Of a DNA stretch of 64,000 nucleotides, positions 1-8,032 are shown in pieces. The DNA comes from Serratia surfactantfaciens (GTDB lineage Bacteria; Pseudomonadota; Gammaproteobacteria; Enterobacterales; Enterobacteriaceae). Where the stretch lies: contig NZ_CP016948.1 of assembly GCF_001642805.2 (NCBI RefSeq), positions 3,348,001 through 3,412,000 of the forward strand. Reading direction: 5' to 3'. Made by a program: the position numbers and the translations under genes. Positions within the stretch are counted from its first letter, which is position 1, and each line of letters starts with the position of its first letter. The notes beneath the pieces were generated by a model. The model had not been told where the DNA came from and did no database searches. It was given only the letters and a program-made list of their open reading frames with translations.

Positions 1-1
1 G

Positions 2-121
2 GTGAAGCAGATCAAAATGCTCGGCGCCCATCTGGATGCGCTGGCCAAAGACGCGGCCACCTTCAATCACCACCTGCGCCAACAGAGCGCGGTCGGTAAT
101 TTCAGCGGCGAACAGCATTGA
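2..121 (+). CDS. C-terminal end of an unidentified gene
   Basis: An open frame enters from the left edge and stops with TGA at 119-121. The 39 visible residues are helical and polar, start VKQIKMLGAHLDALAK and end FSGEQH. Too little is present to name a family. A short hairpin (AGGCGCTG / CAGCGCCT) follows at about 127-147 without a T-tract. The next gene on this strand begins 67 nt downstream. Confidence 0.5.
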   Translation: MKQIKMLGAHLDALAKDAATFNHHLRQQSAVGNFSGEQH

Positions 122-188
122 TAACAGGCGCTGTCGCACAGCGCCTCCCGCCCCTCTTCTGGCGTATTGAGAGTGTAATAAAGCCTAA

Positions 189-635
189 ATGACCTGGATC
201 ATCCTCGCCGCCCTGATCGTCGTATTTATTATCGGTTACCGCATTTTGACGTCCGACACCCGTAAAGCCATCGATTCGCTGGCCCATCTGCTGAGGGTCA
301 AACCGATGCTGATCGAATCGATGATCCAGGAAATGGGCGGCCGCCAAAGCCAGACCTTTATCCGCATGCTGAACAACGGCTACACCGAAGAGATGCACCA
401 GGCCGCTTACCTGCTGTTCATCTACCTGACGTTCATCAAGCAGGCGGATGACGAACAGATCGGCCAATGGCGCGATATGCTGCTGCGCGCCGGGCTGTCG
501 CCGGAGCTGCACGCCGAACACACGGAAGCGGCGCTGTTTTACTTCGCCGAGCTGGATATCGATGCGTTTGAACTGGCGCAGTTCCGTCGCGCCTACAATG
601 AGCGTTTCAACCGCGAAGCATTGGCCCACGGCTAA
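189..635 (+). CDS. yicN: DUF1198 family membrane-anchored protein, YicN-like
   Basis: The 148-residue protein has one N-terminal hydrophobic segment (residues about 2-20, MTWIILAALIVVFIIGYR), followed by the motif LTSDTRKAI and a soluble helical domain. From memory this start and the SDTR motif match E. coli YicN (DUF1198). The function is unknown; a single-pass inner-membrane protein with a cytoplasmic domain is the simplest reading. It is convergent with ygaC, and an inverted repeat lies between the two. The symbol is by family resemblance only, since the neighbourhood differs from that of E. coli yicN. Confidence 0.75.
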   Translation: MTWIILAALIVVFIIGYRILTSDTRKAIDSLAHLLRVKPMLIESMIQEMGGRQSQTFIRMLNNGYTEEMHQAAYLLFIYLTFIKQADDEQIGQWRDMLLRAGLSPELHAEHTEAALFYFAELDIDAFELAQFRRAYNERFNREALAHG

Positions 636-639
636 TAGC

Positions 640-659
640 GTCCCCCTGGGGCGGGGGAC
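640..659. terminator. hairpin between convergent yicN-like gene and ygaC
   Basis: GTCCCCC (640-646) pairs with GGGGGAC (653-659) across a 6-nt loop. It lies exactly between two convergent stop codons. There is no strong T-tract on either side, so factor-independent termination is only plausible. Confidence 0.45.
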
Positions 660-662
660 CGA

Positions 663-1001
663 TTACAGGAACATGCTGTAGAGGTAGCGCGACAGCGCTT
701 CGCGCGAGCTGAAGCCGTGTGCGATGCCGTAACGCTGGTTCGGGGCGTCGCCGCTTAAATCCAGGGGAAACTCCAGATACTGTTCGCTGGTGCGCACCGG
801 CGAGGTCGGCGTGGCGAAATGCACGCTTTTCTCTTTCAACGCCGGGTGGATCACCAACGCGGTTCTGCCCATCCGCGCTTCGCGATTCACATACACATAG
901 TGTGCGCCCTTGCGGTAGCCATAGGCCTGATCGGTGACATAATCACGCTCAAAGCCGGTATTCTCCAACACTTTAGCCACTTCATCCGGCCGTAAATACA
1001 T
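663..1001 (-). CDS. ygaC: DUF2002 family protein YgaC
   Basis: The 112-residue soluble protein begins [13 protein letters not shown] and contains [17 protein letters not shown], which matches E. coli YgaC almost residue for residue as I recall it. The family has a solved fold but no assigned reaction, and E. coli ygaC is Fur-regulated. A good ribosome binding site (GAGGAGG) precedes the ATG. In E. coli ygaC is next to ygaM and nrdH; here about 8 kb of other genes separate it from ygaM. Confidence 0.82.
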   Translation of the reverse strand: MYLRPDEVAKVLENTGFERDYVTDQAYGYRKGAHYVYVNREARMGRTALVIHPALKEKSVHFATPTSPVRTSEQYLEFPLDLSGDAPNQRYGIAHGFSSREALSRYLYSMFL

Positions 1002-1043
1002 CGATTCCTCCTCTCATTCTGGACCGCTGAGCGACCTTACCGT

Positions 1044-1066
1044 AATCATTCACCGAAACAATGATT
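1044..1066. promoter_or_regulatory. inverted repeat upstream of ygaC (possible operator)
   Basis: AATCATT (1044-1050) and AATGATT (1060-1066) form an inverted repeat with a 9-bp spacer, 43 bp upstream of the ygaC start. Each arm resembles part of a Fur half-site, but the spacing is not that of a classical 19-bp Fur box, so the regulator is uncertain. Confidence 0.3.
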
Positions 1067-1103
1067 TTCTGGGGAGGAATCCGGGTTTCAGACTATTCCT
1101 GAC

Positions 1104-2276
1104 TCAGGCCCGACGCTGCTGCAACAGACGCAGAGTGAGTAATACTCCGAGCGCCACCAGCAGCGCCGCCGCCAGATAGATCGGCGGCACGCCCGCTTGC
1201 CCAATCAACAGCCCGGCCAGCGGTCCGGTGATGCCCAACGCCAGATCGAGGAAGGCCGAATAGGTGCCGAGCGCCGTCCCCTGATTCTGCGGCGGCACCT
1301 GCTTGACCGCCTCGACGCCCAGCGCCGGGAACACCAGCGAAAAACCGGCGCCGGCCAGCAACGCGCCGGTTTGCACCATCCAGGGCTCGCCGGCTTGCCA
1401 GATCAACAGCAGCCCGACGATCTCCACCAGAAACGACGCCAGCGTCACCTTCAGGCCACCGTGGCGATTGATGACGTTGCTGAAGATCAGGCGGATGCCG
1501 ACGAAGGCGCAGCTGAACAGCGTCAGCGAAAACGCCGCACCGCTCCAGCCCTTGTCGGCGTAGTAAAGGGTGATGAACGTGGCGATCACGCCGAAGCCGA
1601 CGGTGCCCATCGCCAGTCCCAGGCCATAAGCCCAGATACGGCCGAGCACCGCGCTGAAGGCGATGCGTTGCCCGGCGGCGATCGAGACGTCCGGTTTGCC
1701 GCTCGCCAACAGCAGCGCGACCGCAACCGCCAGCACGATCAGCGCCGCCACACCGGCCAATCCCCACTGCTGGTTCAGATACACGCCGAGCGGCGCACCG
1801 GCCGCCATTGCGCCGTAGGTGGCGACGCCGTTCCAGGAAATCACGCGCGCGGTGTGCATCGCCCCGACCCGGCCGATACCCCACAGCGTGGAACCGGTGC
1901 TGGCGAAACTTTCGCCGACGCCGAGAAACACCCGCCCCACGCACAGCAGCAGCAGGCTGAGCCACGGCCAGCCGTCAACGCCGAACGCCAGCGCGTAAAA
2001 CAGGCCGCTGACGCCGCAGCACGCCAGGCCGAACAGCACCACCTTCTTCGGCCCCAGCAGATCGGCGTAGCGCCCGGCGTGCGGGCGGCTGAACAGCGTG
2101 GCGAAGTACTGCGCGCTGATGATAAGGCCCGCCAGCACCGAGTTGTAGCCCAGGTGGTTATGCACAAATCCCGGCAGCACCGCCAGCGGCAGGCCGATGG
2201 TCAGGTAGCAGACGAAGGTGAACATCACCACGGACAGAATGCGTCGGTTCAACTGGAGGTTATTTTCTGCGGTCAT
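1104..2276 (-). CDS. MFS transporter, YhhS/YfcJ-like
   Basis: A twelve-helix major facilitator superfamily protein. The start is taken at MTAENNLQLNRR (390 residues), because the upstream extension MLESFAYPVRCEPPS does not look like a transporter N-terminus. The MFS loop motif is visible as SRPHAGRYADLLGPKK after helix 2. The whole resembles the YhhS/YfcJ/AraJ-like drug and arabinose efflux family. The substrate cannot be told. The nearest upstream gene on the same strand is the AraC-type regulator; no operon partner is obvious. Confidence 0.8.
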   Translation of the reverse strand: MTAENNLQLNRRILSVVMFTFVCYLTIGLPLAVLPGFVHNHLGYNSVLAGLIISAQYFATLFSRPHAGRYADLLGPKKVVLFGLACCGVSGLFYALAFGVDGWPWLSLLLLCVGRVFLGVGESFASTGSTLWGIGRVGAMHTARVISWNGVATYGAMAAGAPLGVYLNQQWGLAGVAALIVLAVAVALLLASGKPDVSIAAGQRIAFSAVLGRIWAYGLGLAMGTVGFGVIATFITLYYADKGWSGAAFSLTLFSCAFVGIRLIFSNVINRHGGLKVTLASFLVEIVGLLLIWQAGEPWMVQTGALLAGAGFSLVFPALGVEAVKQVPPQNQGTALGTYSAFLDLALGITGPLAGLLIGQAGVPPIYLAAALLVALGVLLTLRLLQQRRA

Positions 2277-2370
2277 CGAAGGTGGCTCGCATCGGACGGG
2301 GTAGGCGAAGCTCTCCAGCATACCCCGATGAGATTTGATGATAAATGAGAGAGTGATAACGAATTATTAT

Positions 2371-3375
2371 TTAACTAAGTCTTTGCTGCCTGCGCCATTC
2401 GCTGGGATTGGCACCATATACGCGCAAGAATTCGCGGTTAAAATTCGACTTGGTGGTAAATCCCGACTCATGCATGATTTCGGTTATCGGGCGGTCGCCG
2501 ACAAGCAGCCTTCGCGCCGCCTCACCGATGCGCAATTGGTTCACGTATTGCGAGACATTCATCCCGGCATACTGATTGATGGCCTGCGACACCCGGCGCG
2601 CCGGCAATCCACTTTTGCGCGCCAACAGCGCCAAATTCAGCTCCGGTTGCAAATAAAGATCGTCTTTCAGCAATTGCTGTTGCACCTGAACAAACCAGTG
2701 GTGGATCTGGTCATCATTCACTGCGACGACTTTAACAGGCTCCGGCGTTTCCTCGACCGGTTGCTCCGCCGGCCGGGTGCGGGACAAGACCAGGTACACG
2801 CCCAACGTAAGCAGCAGAGTGTCGACCGTCACCAACAGGCCGGCATGTCGCCCGCCAAACCAGGCAAAATCGAGGGTAATGATCAGCTCCGCTATCGCGA
2901 CGGTGAACAATAAAATGGCTAACCCACACCACAGACGGCAGCAGAGCCAGCTTTCCGCCAACGCCACCTGCTTCAAACTGTTCTCACCGCCGCGCAGTGC
3001 ATACCACAAGGCCGCGCCGTAACCCGCATCGGCGGCAATAATCAACGCATCCAACCAAACTGGCGCATACCAACTGGCCAACAGCGTCAGGCATAAGGGC
3101 GCAAAATGCCAGACATCGGCAAGCCGCAATCGCCCCTGCGTGCTCACCCGGAAGGCCAGCCAGACCAGCACCGGGATCATGACGGCTCCCATCGGCTGCA
3201 ACCGGTTGAACTGCGTTAAGTCGTAACCGTAACGCAACCCCACCAGCAGGCTTTGCCATGCGCACAGCAGCAGTAACAGCTGGAAAACCCAACGCCGGGC
3301 GCTGGGCCGGCCAAGGCGAAGCAACAGCCCGCAGCACAGCAGGCTGAACAAAAAGGTAACGGGAATGAGCGGCAT
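2371..3375 (-). CDS. membrane-embedded AraC-family transcriptional regulator
   Basis: This 334-residue protein has about seven hydrophobic segments in residues 1-195 and an AraC-type helix-turn-helix domain in the last 100 residues (LALLARKSGLPARRVSQAIN, then ITEIMHESGFTTKSNFNREF). The layout suggests a sensor that reads a signal in the inner membrane and binds DNA with its cytoplasmic tail. It is divergent from the secreted hydrolase at 3526, and a 22-bp near-palindrome lies between the two starts, so regulation of that hydrolase is the natural inference. Confidence 0.82.
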   Translation of the reverse strand: MPLIPVTFLFSLLCCGLLLRLGRPSARRWVFQLLLLLCAWQSLLVGLRYGYDLTQFNRLQPMGAVMIPVLVWLAFRVSTQGRLRLADVWHFAPLCLTLLASWYAPVWLDALIIAADAGYGAALWYALRGGENSLKQVALAESWLCCRLWCGLAILLFTVAIAELIITLDFAWFGGRHAGLLVTVDTLLLTLGVYLVLSRTRPAEQPVEETPEPVKVVAVNDDQIHHWFVQVQQQLLKDDLYLQPELNLALLARKSGLPARRVSQAINQYAGMNVSQYVNQLRIGEAARRLLVGDRPITEIMHESGFTTKSNFNREFLRVYGANPSEWRRQQRLS

Positions 3376-3447
3376 TCATTACGCCTTATCCAAAGAGACG
3401 AAGCGGAAAAGTGTATGGCCTTAAGTCTGTTAAAACAATAATTTAAC

Positions 3448-3469
3448 GACCTTGATCGCGATCGAGGTC
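3448..3469. promoter_or_regulatory. 22-bp near-palindrome, candidate operator of the AraC/hydrolase pair
   Basis: The arms are GACCTTGATCG and CGATCGAGGTC, complementary at every pair but one. The site sits in the 150-bp gap between divergent genes, 73 bp from the regulator start and 57 bp from the hydrolase start. Confidence 0.5.
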
Positions 3470-3525
3470 GCCGAGAGGCACAGCCGATGTCACCTTTGCG
3501 CTTTTGTCGTAATGAGGATGTGAGG

Positions 3526-4566
3526 ATGAAAAAGTTACTGTCCCTGTGGCTGCTGCTGTGCACGACGGCCAGCGCATCGCCTTATCAGATCGCCATTCAT
3601 GATGAAGCGTTTTCCCGGGGTTCGCGCACGCTCGCCAGCCGTATTTATTATCCCACCGAGGCCGAAGGCCCACGACAAAACGTCGGTGCCAATCCGGTAT
3701 TCACCGGTATTGCCGGCCAAATTGACGCACCACCGGCCAGGGGCACCTTTCCCTTGGTGGTGTTCAGTCACGGCAGCGGAGGGAACAATACCAGCCAGGC
3801 CTGGCTGGCGGCAGCGCTGGTTAGCCATGGCGTGGTGGTGATTGCCGCCAACTCACCCGGCAGTACCACCGGCGACTCAGTCCCGGCGCAGTCCATCAAT
3901 CTTTGGCGGCAAACCGAAGATATCTCCGCGCTGATTGACGCGATCGGCGCCTCCCCTCGCTGGGCTGCTCTCGTCAACCCTCACGCCATCGGCGTTGTCG
4001 GCCACTCCAAGGGCGGTTACAGCGCTATCGCGGCCATCGGCGGCAGAGTCAGACTGGCAGATTTCATCGCCGGTTGTCGGCAACGGCCGCAGTCACCCAA
4101 TTGCCGGTTCTATACCCAGGCCAGGGTTGACCTGACGCAGGTCGCCGCCGATCGGTTCGATGCCGATTATACCGACCCGCGTATCCGCTTTGCCGTCGCC
4201 CTCGATCCCGGCATGGTGCCCTATCTGCGGCCGGAGAGTTTGCGTCACCTAAACAGCCCCTTGTTGATTATCGAACCGCAAAACTATCTGCCAAGCGAGA
4301 AAGGCTCGCGTTTGGGTGGGGCGTCGCTGGCAGCTAACGGCGCTGAACAGCCTATCCGCGCACAGCGATTAACCCGCGGCAATCATTTCGATTTCTTACC
4401 CATTTGCCAACCCAACGGCCGCAAAATTTTGGCCTCTGAAGAACAGGAAGCAGAGGTACTATGCGCAACCACGCCTGCCCAACGTGAATGGGTACATCAG
4501 CAAACGGTGGCGGCAATATTGCCGTTCATTCGCCCCTGGCTACCCGTGCGCGCAGAAAATCGATAA
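3526..4566 (+). CDS. secreted alpha/beta hydrolase (dienelactone-hydrolase-like)
   Basis: The start at MKKLLSLWLLL gives a clean signal peptide (cleavage probably after ASA, near residue 18) and is preceded by GAGGATGTGAGG. The mature part has the hydrolase strand FPLVVFSHGSGG (oxyanion region) and the nucleophile elbow GHSKGG. A late acidic residue and a histidine in GNHFDF could complete the triad. It resembles predicted dienelactone hydrolases or lipases of about 340 residues; the substrate is unknown. Its last 41 bp overlap the 3' end of the convergent LysR gene. Confidence 0.8.
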   Translation: MKKLLSLWLLLCTTASASPYQIAIHDEAFSRGSRTLASRIYYPTEAEGPRQNVGANPVFTGIAGQIDAPPARGTFPLVVFSHGSGGNNTSQAWLAAALVSHGVVVIAANSPGSTTGDSVPAQSINLWRQTEDISALIDAIGASPRWAALVNPHAIGVVGHSKGGYSAIAAIGGRVRLADFIAGCRQRPQSPNCRFYTQARVDLTQVAADRFDADYTDPRIRFAVALDPGMVPYLRPESLRHLNSPLLIIEPQNYLPSEKGSRLGGASLAANGAEQPIRAQRLTRGNHFDFLPICQPNGRKILASEEQEAEVLCATTPAQREWVHQQTVAAILPFIRPWLPVRAENR

Positions 4567-5422
4567 ACGCCCGCACCTTCTCCGGCACATGGCGGGTGTT
4601 CGGGTAGAGCGCATAGATGCTCTGCTCAGGGAAACGGTGATCCGGCAGCAACCGTTGTAGCCTGCCGGCATCGATTTCGGGCTGCGCCAGCCACGCCGGC
4701 AGCAGCGCCACGCCGCCGCCATGCAAGGTGAACGCCAGCAATGCCGCAGCGCTGTCGCCGGTGAGCGTCGCGGCGTCCGCGACCTTGAACAGCACCGCTT
4801 CGCGCTGCGGCGTGATCACCTGCCAGCTGAGCGGCGAACTGAGCCGGCTGTGGGCGATCCACTGCGCCTGTGCCAGATCCGTCAGCGAATGGATCGGCCG
4901 GTCGGCCAGATAATCCGGCGCCGCCACCGGAAAAATGGCGAAGCTGTCGATCAAGGCCGCACGGTGGCTGGAATCCGCCAGTTGCCCCAGGCGGATCGCC
5001 ACGTCGAAGCGCTCCGAGATCAGATCGGCATGGTAAGAAGAAGAGACATGCTGGATGCGCAGGCGCGGATGCTGTCGCGAAAACGCCGCCAGCGCCGGCA
5101 CCACCACCTGCGCGCCATACTCCGGCGTGCTGGTGATACGCAGCACGCCGCTCAACCCATGATGATCGCGGCGCACGTCGTCCAGCACATTTTCCGCCTC
5201 CTGCAGCAGCTGCAGGCTGCGCTGGTAGAAACGCTCGCCGGCATCGGTCAGCGATAGCCGCCGGGTGCTGCGCGCCAGCAGTGAAACCCCCAGCTCGTTC
5301 TCCAGCTGCTTGACGTTAAAGCTCACCACCGCCTTGGTTTGCCCCAGCGCCACCGCGGCGGCGGTAAAGCTGCCAGCCTCCACCACCGCCGCGAAGATCG
5401 CCAGGCGCTGCAAATTCAGCAT
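4526..5422 (-). CDS. LysR-family transcriptional regulator
   Basis: A 298-residue LysR regulator. The winged helix-turn-helix is at residues 1-60 (MLNLQRLAIFAAVVEAGSFT, then ARSTRRLSLTDAG) and an effector-binding domain fills the rest. It is divergent from an MFS exporter gene at 5528, and a perfect 19-bp palindrome lies between them, so it probably controls that transporter and itself. Its 3' end overlaps the convergent hydrolase gene by 41 bp. Confidence 0.9.
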   Translation of the reverse strand: MLNLQRLAIFAAVVEAGSFTAAAVALGQTKAVVSFNVKQLENELGVSLLARSTRRLSLTDAGERFYQRSLQLLQEAENVLDDVRRDHHGLSGVLRITSTPEYGAQVVVPALAAFSRQHPRLRIQHVSSSYHADLISERFDVAIRLGQLADSSHRAALIDSFAIFPVAAPDYLADRPIHSLTDLAQAQWIAHSRLSSPLSWQVITPQREAVLFKVADAATLTGDSAAALLAFTLHGGGVALLPAWLAQPEIDAGRLQRLLPDHRFPEQSIYALYPNTRHVPEKVRAFIDFLRARVARGE

Positions 5423-5436
5423 TTCGATACCCTTAT

Positions 5437-5455
5437 TGTCAAAATGATTTTGACA
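5437..5455. promoter_or_regulatory. perfect palindrome, LysR-type operator
   Basis: TGTCAAAATGATTTTGACA is a perfect inverted repeat around a central G. It has the T-N11-A form typical of LysR-type binding sites and begins 15 bp upstream of the LysR start, in the gap shared with the MFS gene. Confidence 0.6.
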
Positions 5456-5527
5456 GTGTAATCGCCCGCCGCCGATTTATCCGCACTTTTCCCCCCGCTA
5501 CACTGCTCGCCTTCAACCGGAGGCACC

Positions 5528-6910
5528 ATGTCTTATCGCAGCAAAGTGGCAATCGTCTATCTGCTCGGCTTTTTCGTCGATCTGATCAATATGTTTATCG
5601 CCAACGTCGCCTACCCCGCCATCGGCCAGGCAATGCGGGCGTCGGTCAGCCAGCTGGCGTGGGTCAGCAACGGCTATATTCTCGGCCTGACGCTGGTGAT
5701 CCCGCTCAGCGCCTGGCTGGCGCAGCGCATCGGCGGGCGCCGGGTATTTATTCTTTCACTGGCGCTGTTCATGCTGGCCACCCTCGGTGCGGGCAACGCC
5801 GAGAGCATCGGCGCGCTGATCGGCTGGCGCACCCTGCAGGGCATGGGCGGCGGCTTGCTGATCCCCATCGGCCAGACGCTGACCTATCAGCTGTATCGCA
5901 GCCATGAACGCGCCGGGCTGTCGGCGGCCATCATGTTAGTCGGGCTGCTGGCGCCGGCGCTGTCACCGGCGCTGGGGGGCTGGCTCGTCGATCGGTTGGA
6001 TTGGCGCTGGGTGTTTTTCGCCAACCTGCCGCTGGCGGCCTTGGCGCTGGCGCTGGCGGCGCTATGGCTGCGCGCGGAAACATCGGCGACGGAGCGAAAA
6101 CCGCTCGACGCCACTGGCCTGCTGAGCGCCTGCGCGGCGTTGACGCTGCTGCTGCTCGGCCTGACGCGGCTCAGCGAAGCCGGTCATCAGGCTTCCGGCA
6201 CGGCGCTGCTGATCGCCGGCCTGCTGGTGCTGGCCTATTATCTGCGCCATAGCCTGCACACTCCGCAACCGCTGCTGAACCTGCGACTGATCGGCGACCC
6301 GCTGCTGCGCAACGCCATGGCGGTTTACTTATGCATTCCCGGCCTGTTCATCGGCGTCAGCCTGGTGGCGATGCTGTATCTGCAAAACCAGCTGGCGATG
6401 CCCGCCGCTCAGGTGGGCGGCCTGATGCTGCCCTGGGCGCTGGCGTCGTTCCTGGCTATCACGCTGACCGGCAAAAGCTTTAATCGCCTCGGCCCGCGGC
6501 CGCTTTTGATCGTCGGCTGCCTGCTGCAAGGCGCCGGCATGCTGACGCTGGCGCAGATCGATCAGGCCGGGCAGCATGTGCTGCAGATCGCCGCCTTCGC
6601 CCTGATGGGGTTCGGCGGCAGCCTGTGCAGCAGCACCGCGCAGAGCAGCGCGTTCCTGCAGATCCCCGACGGCCAATTGGCGGACGCCAGCGCGCTGTGG
6701 AATATCAACCGCCAGCTCAGTTTCTGCCTCGGCGTGGCGCTGCTCAGCCTGCTGTTGAATCTGCTGCTGACCGTGTTGCCACCCGCAGCCGCCTACCGAA
6801 CCTGCTTTATTCTGGCGGGCGCCAGCGTACTTATTCCGCTGCTGTTGTGCCTGCGTCTCGCCAACCGCGCCATCGTGCGCCAACTCAACGCTAAACAGGA
6901 TGCTGTATGA
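5528..6910 (+). CDS. MFS transporter, DHA2 (EmrB/QacA) family
   Basis: A 460-residue membrane protein. It has the drug/H+ antiporter features LAQRIGGRRVF after helix 2, GWRTLQGMGGGLLIPIG in helix 4, and motif C-like LVGLLAPALSPALGGWLVDR in helix 5. Family knowledge suggests proton-driven export of small toxic compounds. It starts 10 nt after GGAGG. The next gene overlaps its stop codon (ATGA), so the two are translationally coupled. Confidence 0.85.
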   Translation: MSYRSKVAIVYLLGFFVDLINMFIANVAYPAIGQAMRASVSQLAWVSNGYILGLTLVIPLSAWLAQRIGGRRVFILSLALFMLATLGAGNAESIGALIGWRTLQGMGGGLLIPIGQTLTYQLYRSHERAGLSAAIMLVGLLAPALSPALGGWLVDRLDWRWVFFANLPLAALALALAALWLRAETSATERKPLDATGLLSACAALTLLLLGLTRLSEAGHQASGTALLIAGLLVLAYYLRHSLHTPQPLLNLRLIGDPLLRNAMAVYLCIPGLFIGVSLVAMLYLQNQLAMPAAQVGGLMLPWALASFLAITLTGKSFNRLGPRPLLIVGCLLQGAGMLTLAQIDQAGQHVLQIAAFALMGFGGSLCSSTAQSSAFLQIPDGQLADASALWNINRQLSFCLGVALLSLLLNLLLTVLPPAAAYRTCFILAGASVLIPLLLCLRLANRAIVRQLNAKQDAV

Positions 6911-7287
6911 ACCCGTATTTTACCGAAGTGATCGACGCCCACATCGCCATTGAGCGCTGGCTGGGCAAAGGGGCTGGAGAGGAACAGGCGCTGCTGGCGC
7001 GCTTTACGCCGGATTTCAGCATGATCGCGCTGAACGGCGCCCCGCTGGATTTCACCGCGCTGTGCGCTTTTTTCCGCGCGCATCGCGCCGCCAAACCGGG
7101 ATTGGAAATCGAGATAGAAGAGATGAAGCTGGTGGCCGAATGGCCGACGGGCGCGGTAGTCAGTTATCGAGAAAAACAGCGGTTGCCAGGGCAAAGCGCC
7201 ACCCTGCGGCACTCCACGGTGGTGTTCGAGCGTCTGCCCGCCGCAATCGGCTGGCGACATTTGCACGAAACCGCTATGGCGCAGTAA
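6907..7287 (+). CDS. DUF4440/NTF2-like protein
   Basis: A 126-residue soluble protein with the strand-helix pattern of small NTF2-like proteins (FTPDFSMIALNG..., ending HSTVVFERLPAAIGWRHLHETA). It overlaps the MFS stop by 4 nt. The family includes ligand-binding proteins and small enzymes; no catalytic residues can be assigned. A role linked to the exporter's substrate is inference from coupling alone. Confidence 0.65.
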   Translation: MNPYFTEVIDAHIAIERWLGKGAGEEQALLARFTPDFSMIALNGAPLDFTALCAFFRAHRAAKPGLEIEIEEMKLVAEWPTGAVVSYREKQRLPGQSATLRHSTVVFERLPAAIGWRHLHETAMAQ

Positions 7288-7386
7288 TCACAAAAAGCTG
7301 CCGGCCAAAAACAGTTCCCAGCCGACGATCACCCCGCACAGGGTCACCGCGCTGAAAATGACTTCAAACAGATAGCGATTGATCAT
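7288..7386 (-). CDS. ydgU: small inner-membrane protein YdgU, downstream of asr
   Basis: A 32-residue reading frame encodes MINRYLFEVIFSAVTLCGVI followed by a short hydrophobic tail, that is, one transmembrane helix. A ribosome binding site (GAGG) lies 8 nt upstream. The pattern M..RY.FE.I......LC..I aligns with my recollection of E. coli YdgU (27 residues), which is also encoded directly downstream of asr. Gene order, strand and motif agree, so I call it the orthologue. The function is unknown; expression under acid with asr is inferred. Confidence 0.65.
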   Translation of the reverse strand: MINRYLFEVIFSAVTLCGVIVGWELFLAGSFL

Positions 7387-7407
7387 CGTGCGTAGCCTCA
7401 AAAGAAG

Positions 7408-7430
7408 ACACCCGGAAGAACCGGGTGTCT
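7408..7430 (-). terminator. hairpin between asr and ydgU
   Basis: GACACCCGG and CCGGGTGTC form a 9-bp stem with a 5-nt loop. On the minus strand it is followed by TTCTTTT, so it can end asr transcription, perhaps letting some read into ydgU. A second hairpin (TGCGGAACC / GGTTCCGCA) lies at 7449-7470. Confidence 0.6.
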
Positions 7431-7482
7431 GAAATACGGGCTGGATCATGCGGAACCTTTCGGTTCCGCAAACATCACTTAA

Positions 7483-7833
7483 TTAAGCTTTTTTACCGGC
7501 TTTTTTGTGGTGTTTTTTAGCGGCCTGAGCTTTCTGCACTGGCGCTTTTTTGTGGTGCTTTTTAGCAGCCTGGGCTTTCTGAGCTGGCGCTTTTTTGTGG
7601 TGCTTTTTAGCGGCCTGAGCTTTCTGGGCTGGCGCTTTTTTGTGGTGCTTAGCTTTCTTGTGGTGCGTTGCTTTAGCTGGCGCTTTTTCAGCAGCAGCCG
7701 CTGGCGCAGCGGTAGTGGTGGTCGCAGCTGGAGCAGTGGTGGTAGCCGGAGCAGTAGCTGCAGTATCAGCAGCGAAAGCAACAGAAGACAGACCCATAGT
7801 GGCAGCAACGATCAGCGCTAATACTTTTTTCAT
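7483..7833 (-). CDS. asr: acid shock protein Asr
   Basis: The 116-residue protein has a signal peptide ([21 protein letters not shown]), then an Ala/Thr/Pro-rich segment (about 22-52), then a Lys/His/Ala-rich tail made of 15-residue repeats around [15 protein letters not shown]. This is the composition of Asr, an intrinsically disordered, very basic periplasmic protein induced at low pH and thought to protect other proteins from aggregation. An RstA-like site lies about 105 bp upstream and ydgU lies downstream, as in E. coli. Confidence 0.93.
   Translation of the reverse strand: MKKVLALIVAATMGLSSVAFAADTAATAPATTTAPAATTTTAAPAAAAEKAPAKATHHKKAKHHKKAPAQKAQAAKKHHKKAPAQKAQAAKKHHKKAPVQKAQAAKKHHKKAGKKA
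7500..7650 (-). repeat. 45-bp tandem repeats inside asr
   Basis: Three near-identical 45-bp units (7500-7544, 7545-7589, 7590-7634) and a 16-bp partial fourth encode the basic repeats of Asr. Units differ by only a few bases, so unit number may vary between strains. Confidence 0.85.
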
Positions 7834-7935
7834 CTTTAAATCCTCAGAGTGTTGTTTCGGTAAGCTCCGGTGGAGCCGTTGAAACAGATACTAGTGGAAT
7901 CAAACCGCCGTTTCCGTGAGTGATTGGTTTCGCCG

Positions 7936-7949
7936 AGTAACCAAATGTA
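7936..7949 (-). promoter_or_regulatory. RstA-box-like site upstream of asr
   Basis: On the minus strand the sequence reads TACATTTGGTTACT. It matches the known RstA box TACATNTNGTTACA at every fixed position except the last. E. coli asr is an established RstBA target. The site is about 105 bp upstream of the asr start and also lies upstream of the divergent NicO gene. Confidence 0.6.
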
Positions 7950-8032
7950 CAACGTTTGTGAATGGCGCTTGTGAACCCTATCGGCGGATATATGCTGTAG
8001 AAAGACGCCCTCGGCACAGGTCTGTTCACGCT

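Noticed and set aside
7507..7821. Plus-strand 104-residue repetitive open frame opposite asr
   Set aside because: It is the antisense shadow of the asr tandem repeats, with no start signal and an improbable Phe/Ser/Arg composition.
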